Assembly (NCBI GenBank): GCA_029948255.1
Contig: JALIZF010001778.1
Coordinates: 186,001-250,000, forward strand
Direction: 5' to 3'
DNA length: 64,000 nucleotides
Source: Telmatactis stephensoni
Taxonomy: Eukaryota > Cnidaria > Anthozoa > Actiniaria > Isophelliidae
Below the pieces are notes generated by a model. It made no database searches. It was not told the DNA's origin and saw only the letters and a program-made list of their open reading frames with translations. A program made the position numbers and the translations under genes. Below are positions 55,893 through 64,000 of this stretch, piece after piece (position 1 is the first letter of the stretch; each line of letters begins with the position of its first letter).

Positions 55893-57074
55893 ATGCAGCC
55901 ATGGAACGAAGACGCGTTTGTCAGCAAGCTCAGTACAACTGGTGAAGCAACGAATAATTCTTGTACATCAGAGTACATTTATGAATCAAACGAGATTAGA
56001 GTAGCAAGATTGACTGCAGAAGTTTTTCTTGCCCTAGTTGGAGCTGTGTTTAATATCTGTATCTGCTTAATGAACCTTAAGCATTCGAGCATCAATACAG
56101 CTATTCAAGTCTTCATCAGGAACATGGCTTTTGCGGATATTGGAGTTCTTTTGCTGGGATTTCCATTCGCTGTAGCTAAAGAACAAGAAAGTACAAGAGA
56201 ATGGATCGTGGGGAGTATAGCGTGTAAATACGTGTATCCTGTTACTGACATATTTTACGCTGTCTCTACATGGAGCCTGGTGGCCATAGCAGTTGAAAGA
56301 TGTCATATCATGAACGCATCCCAGACGTGGCATCGACGACCTTCACGTGCAGTGCGTGTTGTTCTCGTGTTGTGGATCACGGCTTTTATCATCATATGTT
56401 TACCAATCCTTCTTGCCAGCAAGTATGGATCCTTTTGTGATAAAAAACACTGCTTTATTAGATGGCCTTCTGCCAGTGCAACCAACACAGTTCCTCCAAA
56501 AGTTCATTCATTTGCGCTACTTTTTATTCTTTTCATCGCACCCGTGGGGGTAGTGGTGTGGTCGTATTGTAAAGTGTCAGTCGACTACAAACGAGCAGCG
56601 TGTAGAGTGGAGACGACCAGTCTCCCCAGACACCGTCGCCTACAGTCTGACAACAGTGATAATACCAATCCTTCAGTATTCAGCGACCAAGACGAGGCAA
56701 GGCAACAAGAGTGTGAAGAAACCAGACGATTTCTCACACCGTTTGTTATTCTTTTTGTTATCTCAACAATCCCAATGAACATTCTAAGGGTAGTCTTCTT
56801 ATTCCGATCCACTATGACGTCATTAGAACAATACCTGGTATTCTTCAACCTTGCTATCATGCTAAGTATTTGTAATTCAGTACTACGACCGTTTATATAC
56901 TACATGGTTAATGGGGATATCAGAGAGGGGTGTAAGGTACTGGTTGCTAAGGTCAAGCAAGGAATACGACGTAGCTGGGGAGAACACCATGATGAAATGA
57001 TGCCACTACAAGAGAACATCCAGGCGGTCTCGGTTAGGCACTCAAAAACAGATTATAAAGAAACTATTTTGTAA
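55893..57074 (+). CDS. Class A neuropeptide-type GPCR, intronless, 393 aa
   Basis: Seven-helix receptor of the peptide-binding branch; ligand unknown. The extracellular N terminus of about 35 residues has a glycosylation site (NNS). TM2 contains NMAFADIGVLLLGFPFA, which resembles galanin/allatostatin-like receptors. TM3 starts with the conserved Cys (IACKYVYPVTD), paired with Cys in the second extracellular loop (FCDKKHC). The TM3 end is VERCHIM, so the usual DRY is ERC. The third intracellular loop is long and Ser/Asp-rich (SDNSDNTNPS). TM7 is NSVLRPFIYYMV, in place of NPxxY, followed by a cytoplasmic tail ending KETIL. The ATG (ACCATGCA) is the first in frame. No introns, as in many cnidarian GPCRs. 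Confidence 0.9.
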   Translation: MQPWNEDAFVSKLSTTGEATNNSCTSEYIYESNEIRVARLTAEVFLALVGAVFNICICLMNLKHSSINTAIQVFIRNMAFADIGVLLLGFPFAVAKEQESTREWIVGSIACKYVYPVTDIFYAVSTWSLVAIAVERCHIMNASQTWHRRPSRAVRVVLVLWITAFIIICLPILLASKYGSFCDKKHCFIRWPSASATNTVPPKVHSFALLFILFIAPVGVVVWSYCKVSVDYKRAACRVETTSLPRHRRLQSDNSDNTNPSVFSDQDEARQQECEETRRFLTPFVILFVISTIPMNILRVVFLFRSTMTSLEQYLVFFNLAIMLSICNSVLRPFIYYMVNGDIREGCKVLVAKVKQGIRRSWGEHHDEMMPLQENIQAVSVRHSKTDYKETIL

Positions 57075-57093
57075 CACAAAAGAGGTAATAACT

Positions 57094-57310
57094 AACGATG
57101 ATACTACGAAGAGCTAACGACTGATACTCGACGTAACGATTATGTTACGAATGAAGACGAGCTAGTGCTTCCTCGGTCCTCGGATTCTCTTCGTGCAACT
57201 GTAACGGCTTTTATATCTTGTATCGATACCAAACGATTATACCACGAAGGGCAGTCGACTGATACTTGGCTTCACGATTACGTTACGAATTGAAGACGAA
57301 TACTGACTGT
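57094..57310 (+). repeat. Diverged tandem repeat in the GPCR 3' flank
   Basis: Two units of about 140 bp share ACGATNATACNACGAAG, GACTGATACT and TACGTTACGAAT-type words. A third GATGATACCACGAGCAGCAG piece lies at 60388, beyond the large insertion at 57322-59993. Confidence 0.6.
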
Positions 57311-57391
57311 CTTCGGACAACACTATTTTATATGAACGTAAAAGCACTAGTGTAACAATACACTTGAAATATACGAAAAACTTTTTAATAG

Positions 57392-57435
57392 TCACAGACA
57401 TGTTTCGACATTGTCCAATGTCATCTTCAGTGTGA
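57392..57435 (-). ncRNA. Hammerhead-ribozyme-like motif, left arm
   Basis: Same 44-base sequence as 59906-59949, on the minus strand. See that entry for the fold. Confidence 0.4.
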
Positions 57436-57479
57436 AGTACGTTACAAGATTTGAATGGCATGTTGTAAAACGTGGACTC

Positions 57480-57750
57480 ACCCGACTGGACTGGACTTGG
57501 ACTGGACTAGGACTGGACTCAGAATGGACTGAAAATGGACTGAAAATGGACTCAGAATGGACTGGACTCAAAATGGACTCAAAATGGACTCAAAATGGAC
57601 TCAGAATGGACTCAAAATGGACTCAAAATGGACTCAGAATGGACTCAAAATGGACTCAAAATGGACTCAAAATGGACTCAGAATGGACTCAAAATGGACT
57701 CAAAATGGACTCAAAATGGACTCAAAATGGACTCAAAATGGACTCAAAAT
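57480..57750 (+). repeat. 11-bp minisatellite TGGACTCAAAA
   Basis: About 20 regular units with some TGGACTCAGAA variants, preceded by shorter GGACTGGACT units. All three forward frames stay open, each reading WTQNGLKMDSK; these are not genes. Confidence 0.95.
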
Positions 57751-57770
57751 AACATTGAGCTGAGGAAAAT

Positions 57771-58960
57771 GTAAGATAAAATATAAATATATTCGTAATA
57801 ATATAAATCGCAGTAATGTCGTTACTGTTTATTTTGGAATTTAAATATTGCCAAAATATAAATGAATCCGCGAATTTATGGAAGCTAATCAAATGACGAA
57901 AGCATTGTTGACTTATCTCTTGGGTTTATTTACACTATCTAGCGACCGTATATATTTACCGAACAAAATCGAACAATGCGGCAATCAGTTCGATTGAGTT
58001 CGATTTTTTTGATCGTACTCACAGCAACGTTCTCGTTCGATTGTGTCCGATTTGTTCGATTTAGTACGTCGGGTCTTTGGAAAGAAATGTCAAGCGCTTG
58101 CTCGATGAAGATTTTAAGGCTGCTAATCCTTGGCTTTATTCGAGCAGATATCATGTTTGCGTTTTAAGAAATGTGCTAATTGTATAAAGTCATTGATACC
58201 CCAGTATTCATGACCGCTTGTCATTCATATTTTAGAGGTTCGACCAATCAAATCTCGCTTTTTCAATTGTGTTACGTGATGCGATGCGATGCGATGTGAT
58301 ATGAAGTTTTGGCGGGAAAACGCCCAAATGTGACTAATTTCCATTGATTTCAGGGCATGTGCATGTGAGATGCGGCATTTGAACTAATCTAACACATGTA
58401 ATATAATTTGTTGATATTTTGTCAGTTTTAAAAACGTTACAGTTCCATGAGTTTTATCACTTAGCAAAAGAACATTTTAATACTTATAAGCGAATAAACT
58501 CATCTATACACAGCTTGATGGACACAAACCAGCACTCGGGCGCAGAGATTTCATTAAGCTGGCTTGGACGCGAAAACTTTGAAATTTTAATGTTATGATG
58601 CATAGCTCAGGCAAAGGGTTTCAACGGACACCCATATCATAAACTCAGTAATATTTTAATTTTTTAACATTGCAGTTTTTCATTTTCAAATCGTTACAGT
58701 TCCATGCCATATAAATTAACAAATTAAAATTATCCTGTCGAAAGATAAAACCTATTTCTGTGTTTCCTTTTCCTTTTCATTGTTTAACATGATAAGAGTC
58801 GGATGATGATGATGATGATGATGATTTTGTCTCTAGATAGTGAAGAATGCTACTGCATCTTATGTGGAAACATTCACTACTTAGTATTAATAGCACATAT
58901 TATATTGTTATGATTATTACGAATAAATTTATATGGTATCTTACATTTTCCTCAGTTCAA
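57771..58960. other. Centre of the inverted-repeat insertion
   Basis: AT-rich DNA between the opposed minisatellites, with a short GATGCGATGCGATGCGAT run near 58278 and (GAT)n near 58803. No gene recognised. Confidence 0.45.
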
Positions 58961-58964
58961 TGTT

Positions 58965-59330
58965 ATTTTGAGTCCATTTTGAGTCCATTTTGAGTCCATT
59001 TTGAGTCCATTTTGAGTCCATTCTGAGTCCATTTTGAGTCCATTTTGAGTCCATTTTGAGTCCATTTTGAGTCCATTTTGAGTCCATTTTGAGTCCATTT
59101 TGAGTCCATTTTGAGTCCATTTTGAGTCCATTTTGAGTCCATTTTGAGTCCATTCTGAGTCCATTTTGAGTCCATTTTGAGTCCATTTTGAGTCCATTTT
59201 GAGTCCATTTTGAGTCCATTCTGAGTCCATTTTGAGTCCATTTTGAGTCCAGTCCATTCTGAGTCCATTCTGAGTCCATTTTCAGTCCAGTCCTAGTCCA
59301 GTCCAAGTCCAGTCCAGTCCGGCGAGTCCA
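58965..59330 (-). repeat. 11-bp minisatellite, inverted copy
   Basis: TTTTGAGTCCA repeated about 28 times with some TTCTGAGTCCA. It ends in AGTCCAGTCCAGTCCGGCGA, the mirror of the left array's start. Confidence 0.95.
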
Positions 59331-59905
59331 TGTTTTACAACATGCCGATTTGAATCAAATATATGGTGAATAATGATTGACAACATAATTCTAAGTAAAC
59401 AATTAATGACAAAAAACTAAAAATAACTAAGTAAACGAACTTAATAGAAAGAAGAGATAAAATGTTTGACCTGAACGTTAAGTTCAGGTTTTTCAAAATT
59501 GATATGAAAACCCTCTTTGATCTTAAGTTTAAAAGAACTGTTATCAGAATCCATTATTTGAAAACAATCAGGAGAAGCATTAGTTTTACAAAGAGGATTA
59601 GGGGAATTATTAATATGTTTAAAAATGTGAGAGTTTTTATCGGATCACTGTGTGCTCTTTTATCCTAGTTGTGAAATGGCGCGTGGTTTCGCCTATATAA
59701 CGGAATTACATCCCGCACAAGAAAATTTATAAACAACAAAGTGATTTAAGAGACATAGGAATTAAATCTTTTACTTGAAAAAGATTTTTTATTTTAAAAG
59801 AAGTGAAAACGAGTTTAATGTTAATATTAATAATAATGTTAATAATAATAATTATGTTGTCAATCATTATTCACCATATATTTGATTCAAATCTTGTAAC
59901 GTACT

Positions 59906-59949
59906 TCACACTGAAGATGACATTGGACAATGTCGAAACATGTCTGTGA
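59906..59949 (+). ncRNA. Hammerhead-ribozyme-like motif, right arm
   Basis: Possible fold: stem I TCACA with TGTGA; core CTGAAGA; stem II GACATT-GGAC-AATGTC; core GAAA; stem III AC-AT-GT; then C at the cleavage position (59944). This order and the 2-bp stem III resemble the minimal type I hammerheads known in Penelope-like retroelements. One extra U (59918) between the core and stem II departs from the consensus, so activity is doubtful. Confidence 0.45.
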
Positions 59950-59993
59950 CTATTAAAAAGTTTTTCGTATATTTCAAGTGTACTATTTTATAT

Positions 59994-61392
59994 CCAATAC
60001 AACATGCCTGAAAAATGCATTGCGCATACTCGGAAGTTTTAAATAACACCATTGGAGGTTTAGTAAATCAATAAAACATCGCTTTAGTTGTTATCTTTCC
60101 CTGGTCAAATATATACAAGAAATTCGCATAATACATGACAGTTCGATCGACCGTACTTTTAAACAATATATATCTCATGCTTTTATTTTTAGTTTTTTAC
60201 ATATCAGCATTAGTTTTCTTTTGGGGATTTTATTGTACTTTATATAGGGCCTCTAATGATAACATCGTTCATAAGTTATATGTATTGCTGAGTCAACAAA
60301 TAAAGATATCTATCTATATCTATAACACGAACGCGTCCAAAATTCCCGCCGAATTTTCGAGCATGCGCAATGCGTTTTTACCATGCCAACGATGATACCA
60401 CGAGCAGCAGTCGACTGAGAACGACAATCTTCGTGTAATAGTATTACAAGTTCTATAATCAAGGGTTTTTATATCCGATATGTTATCGTTTAGTTTTGTT
60501 GGTGCGTAATTATAGTTGTTATGCAGTTTTAGGTTAACCGACAATTAAACTCATCAATCATATATGTAGTTTAATTATTTAGAACTATCAAGTGTGTTGC
60601 CTATAGCCAAAAAGAAGTATCCTTTGACAGCCACTCTTCTTTAAAAGTTATTGTTAATGTTTTTTTGTTAATAAGTGGTTTCGTTTCTAGATCTTCCCTC
60701 GCTTTCACGACACCGGATTTGTTTTAAATAAGGGACTTTTGTTTCTGGGATTTTCTTTCTTTCTTTCTATTCTTTTATTTCTTTTTTACTGTACTTGATT
60801 TGTTATCAATTAAACATTGTATAATCATCTTCTTACGTCATGTCGGACCATTAATTCAATTCCCATTTCCACAAACCGATTAACATCACTATAAAGTATT
60901 TCTTGTCTATATTTTTATCTTTCTAAAAACACAGAGACTTCAATTTCCTGAGCAACCTTGTTTATTAGTGGTAGTAGCAATAGCTCTTGATTTCCTTATC
61001 CAATACATAAATAACCAAAATATGTATGGCCACCCTTCTTGTCGCTTGAATGGATCTTAATTGATAAACATCCTAGGCCTTGTACAAAAATACACCTGGA
61101 TTTAAATAAATCGCTTAGTAACTCTACTGTCTTCTAGATATATCCACATTTTACCCGGTTTATCATGATTTAAAGTTATTTATAGTCTAACTAGTTCGTC
61201 ATTCGAACGAGCAGTCGGTCCAGCAATGCGACGCTGTTTATATTAACAAGCAATTGATATTGTGCTTTTCAAGTGATCTGTTCAAGGCACGCTTGGAAAT
61301 AAACATTAATAAAATTATAAATTGCATTGCAAATCCTTTAACATAATAATTAAGTTCTCGCTATTACTCGGTGAAAGACCAAGAGAATGTCT
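59994..61392. other. Intergenic region
   Basis: AT-rich. Short open stretches near 60135 and 60320 have no protein-like features. It would contain the 3' UTR of the PTB gene on the minus strand. Confidence 0.45.
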
Positions 61393-62061
61393 TTACCCTG
61401 TACTTCCTTGTTCCTCGGCCATATTTTCCTTCTCTCGTTCAACAGTGTTCAGCATGTCTTGTACGATATTTTCAAGTTCGGTATCAAGGATTGCCGTAGA
61501 GCTGCCTGCTTTTACATCGCTATCTGTGTTGTTATCTCTCGGCGAATCGGATGGTTTATCCGTGGAGTCGACTGCCATTTGGGGTTTTGAATAATTTTGA
61601 TTTCCTACGGTGGGAAGTTTTTTCTTTCGCTCTTTTCTTAGCTCTTCAAAATGGCCTTCACGGTACGACGAGTAAAGTGCTTGTCCAATTGCTCTAGCTT
61701 TCTCTTCCGAGTTACACAGGACAGCGTGGCATTCGACTTTCAGTGGAGATTTCGAAATATGATGATTAAAAGCAAAAATGTTGGTATCGAAGCGATTAAG
61801 CGAACAGTATGAAATGTCTTTTATGGGGAAAAATAGCTTCTTGTGACTACTACCAAAACTGAATGTCATCCCTTCTTTAGTAACATCAACCATAATTTTG
61901 GAACAGGTTTTCTCTTCATTTTTGATTCTGTCGTGTATTTTCTTCACAGCTTTATCAATTCCCGTAACTCCAGGCTCCGTGTTAGTAGCATATCCCATGT
62001 ATTTTGCTTGAAATGTTCGTTCTTCTTGTAAGTTTGCACTGCCATGTTTCCCGAGCATCAT
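61393..62061 (-). CDS. PTB/PID-domain adaptor, PID1/FAM43-like, 222 aa
   Basis: Probable cytoplasmic adaptor binding NPxY-type tails. An in-frame TGA lies upstream of the ATG, so the start is firm. The PTB domain spans about residues 14-140. It contains TFQAKYMGYATNTEPG (first strand), KIMVDVTKEGMTFSF, LFFPIKDISYCSLNRFDTNI, then FAFNHH and VECHAVLCNSEEKARAIGQAL, as in PID1 and FAM43 proteins (ISYC, IFAF, CHAV). A basic patch (RKERKKK) and an acidic, Ser/Asp-rich tail follow, ending with a short helix (ENIVQDMLNTVEREKENM). Single exon. A diverged relative lies 1.1 kb upstream on the same strand. Confidence 0.85.
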   Translation of the reverse strand: MMLGKHGSANLQEERTFQAKYMGYATNTEPGVTGIDKAVKKIHDRIKNEEKTCSKIMVDVTKEGMTFSFGSSHKKLFFPIKDISYCSLNRFDTNIFAFNHHISKSPLKVECHAVLCNSEEKARAIGQALYSSYREGHFEELRKERKKKLPTVGNQNYSKPQMAVDSTDKPSDSPRDNNTDSDVKAGSSTAILDTELENIVQDMLNTVEREKENMAEEQGSTG

Positions 62062-63175
62062 TTTGATGTCTCTAGAGTGATTTTCACAATGTCACCACTA
62101 ATATATCGATCAAGATGGACAGATATACATCGTACTTCATAGGAATCTTATCCTTATTATATTTCCTCTATTTTTACCGCGAAGCCACTATAATTACCAT
62201 TACAACCAAAAAGCAGTCAACGCGCTCTCTGATTGGTCTATTTAACAATAGCTGACACTTAAGTGGCTTTTCTCACCTGTTCGTTTGTTTGAACACGAGT
62301 CAAATGTTGTTCGCGTGACAGTAAACTTCTCAACTTTAAGTGGATTTTTTGACAAGATTTTTGTACCGAGTAACAAGAGTGACATACTGAAAAAAGAAAG
62401 AGAAAATAATTTTGAAGAAATAGAGGAACTTCTGGAAAGATTTAAGATGTTTGGAGTCGGCCATGTTTTTAGCAAGAGCGTGACATCACTATCAACTATC
62501 ATTTGGGACAATAATCTCACAAGATTAGGAAATAAATACACTACTAAAAGTAGAGTACAACCAGAAACATCTTTGTAGTACAATTACACAGTAAATAAAT
62601 TAAATAGGCATGATGATCGATGTTAAATTAACAGCTTTTAGTTGAAGTCAAGGGAAAATATATATTACCAACCAGTTGTGTTCAATTTAAACTTCATTTT
62701 ATTGTTTGACATTCTATAAATGTACATATACGTAAGTAATCATAGAAAGGAACAATCGAGCTGGAAAGGGACTCTCACTTTCAGTTAAAACCACAAGTCT
62801 ATTTTTAAACCGTTTGAGGTTGGATGTTCTTGACTCGGAACAAGAATGTGGTTTATTTTATCCACTCATTTTATCAACCAATGCAATAAATTCGTCTATG
62901 CAATTTATTTACACAAATAACGTAAAAAACTGTCATTTTTTAGTGTTATTTTTGGCATTTTATATTCATTGTATTAAATTTAATAATCATATCACGATGG
63001 TGGCAGCGGTGGGATGAAAATGTGATCGATTATATTCTTTTACGATTTTTTTACTTTATCTATTATTTAATTTCTAGTTCTTACTGGATCATTCTGTATG
63101 TCTTCATGAATCGTTGAGTCGTCGGTTATAAAATCGCGTTTGCAATTCACTTTGGGTAAATACTTTTCTATTATT
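62062..63175. other. Spacer between PTB genes
   Basis: Contains the promoter side of the 222-aa gene and the 3' flank of the 268-aa gene. On the plus strand an open stretch of 97 codons ends at 62578 (includes ILKKERENNFEEIEELLERF). It has no ATG in its first 53 codons. It could be an exon of an unseen gene or chance. Nothing else seen. Confidence 0.4.
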
Positions 63176-63982
63176 TTAACACCAAGAACTTCTTGGATAA
63201 CGTCGAGCTGAGCGACTGAACTCTTCCGCTTCGTTAATACGAGTTGATGATATTGCATCTACCACAGTAGTTGGATACTGAGTAATTGATTTCGCTGGTT
63301 CTGTCTGCGTTGAAGAGCGATGAATTTCCACTACTTCTGTTTGTCTATTTATGTACATGTTCTTGTCTTCATCAACTAAACAGTATTCATAGCCAAGGGT
63401 AGCGTCACCATTTGGTTTGTTTGTGAATTTATCGACTTTTTTATCTTGCTGTTGTTGATCTTTCTCTAGTTTTTGCTGTCGTTCGCACACTGCCATGGCT
63501 AACTCATTTTTTGCTCGTTGTCTTTCAGCACGAAGCATGGCAAATTGTCGGTCTTTAAATACGTAATAAAATGTTGAGTTGATACGTATCAATGTTTTTG
63601 TCTTATTACAGCAAACAACAAAAAGGTCCACTTCTTGTAGAGCAACATGTAGAACAAGAGACATAATGTAATATTTCTTCTCACAGTGAAAGCTGTAAGA
63701 CAATTTCTCGGTTGGTATCGCGAAAATACGACTACCTTTGCCACTTGGATACAATGAAACTTGTGTGTCAGTCAAATGGAGAAAGTAATTGGCTGAAAGA
63801 TGTTTCTTTCTTTGCTTGGTAAAAGCCTTGTTACTCAAGTGTATCATGGCTTTCTCAACATCTTTAACATTCCTTCCTAACTTTGTTTCACATCCAAAGT
63901 ATTTCACTTTGAACCAATTGTCTATTCGTTCTAACTGAGCAGACCCACACTCAGCTGTCAATTTGTCTTTGATGGACTTCAT
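63176..63982 (-). CDS. Diverged PTB-domain protein, 268 aa
   Basis: Probable adaptor related to its neighbour. The ATG follows an in-frame TGA by 12 bp. The PTB fold is suggested by NWFKVKYFGCETKLGRNVKD aligned with TFQAKYMGYATNTEPGVTG of the neighbour, then YFLHLTDTQVSLYP, IPTEKLSYSFHCEKKYYIM and VDLFVVCCNKTKTLIRIN. A Lys/Gln-rich coiled stretch follows (RQQKLEKDQQQQDKK), then an acidic tail. The ISYC and CHAV motifs are changed to LSYSF and VCCN. Near 63258 a second frame is open to 63067 (VLGVKIIEKYLPKV), so the true C terminus may be longer by a one-base shift or a small intron. The call rests on the pairing with the neighbour. Confidence 0.72.
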   Translation of the reverse strand: MKSIKDKLTAECGSAQLERIDNWFKVKYFGCETKLGRNVKDVEKAMIHLSNKAFTKQRKKHLSANYFLHLTDTQVSLYPSGKGSRIFAIPTEKLSYSFHCEKKYYIMSLVLHVALQEVDLFVVCCNKTKTLIRINSTFYYVFKDRQFAMLRAERQRAKNELAMAVCERQQKLEKDQQQQDKKVDKFTNKPNGDATLGYEYCLVDEDKNMYINRQTEVVEIHRSSTQTEPAKSITQYPTTVVDAISSTRINEAEEFSRSARRYPRSSWC

Positions 63983-64000
63983 GTTACTGCATCAAGACCA

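Larger units (their letters stand above)
57322..59993. mobile_element. 2.6-kb inverted-repeat insertion with 12-bp flanking repeats
   Basis: ACTATTTTATAT occurs on both sides (57322-57333 and 59982-59993). The arms 57361-57456 and 59885-59980 are inverted copies, with TTCGACATTGTCCAATGTCA. Next inside lie opposed 11-bp minisatellites, each headed by GGCATGTTGTAAAACRTGGA. A further fold-back (59349-59392 against 59846-59890, ATATATGGTGAATAATGATT) interrupts the right arm. No reverse transcriptase or transposase frame is visible. Confidence 0.75.

Noticed and set aside
57411..57763. Long open frames reading MDSKWTQNGLK repeats, and their mirror at 58941-59306
   Set aside because: They are translations of the 11-bp minisatellite in all frames, with no other coding sign.
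62285..62578. 97-codon frame with a helical Glu-rich stretch
   Set aside because: No ATG until codon 54; could be an exon but no partner exon was found.

Overview
The window looks like nuclear DNA of an animal, most likely an anthozoan cnidarian such as a stony coral. The genes are intron-rich with GT-AG splice sites. They include an intraflagellar-transport gene, a proteasome chaperone, an MRP-type ABC transporter and class A GPCRs. The non-coding DNA is AT-rich and packed with short fold-back elements, tRNA-headed SINEs and minisatellites. The species cannot be fixed from the sequence, and the cnidarian placement is inference.

Layout. 604-23733 (minus): a complete 28-exon ABCC (MRP1/3-type) full transporter. 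Summing the exons read here gives 4470 coding bases, an exact multiple of three, or about 1489 residues. Its first exon encodes an SH3 domain where MRP1-type proteins carry TMD0. Its introns hold a 25-bp minisatellite and many fold-back elements. 27181-28047 (plus): an intronless orphan gene of 288 aa. 33403-35643 (plus): an MFSD6-like major facilitator with a one-base frame break in exon 1. 38699-39661 (plus): an intronless class A GPCR followed by decayed copies of its own 3' end. 42131-44005 (minus): PSMD9, six exons, 192 aa. 44378-52227 (plus): IFT57, fifteen exons, 414 aa, head to head with PSMD9 across 372 bp. 55893-57074 (plus): an intronless neuropeptide-type GPCR. 57322-59993: a large inverted-repeat insertion carrying opposed 11-bp minisatellites and two hammerhead-ribozyme-like motifs. 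61393-62061 and 63176-63982 (minus): two neighbouring PTB/PID-domain genes, one canonical and one diverged.

The genes do not form one pathway. PSMD9 (proteasome base assembly) and IFT57 (IFT-B, ciliary transport) probably share a promoter region. The two PTB genes look like a tandem duplication. The remainder are independent units separated by repeat-rich DNA. The most unusual items are the SH3-ABCC fusion, the inverted-repeat element with ribozyme-like arms, a roughly 735-bp near-complete hairpin at 32195-32930, and a short element family whose three copies all show 8-bp target-site duplications, one with an empty site preserved in a sister repeat.
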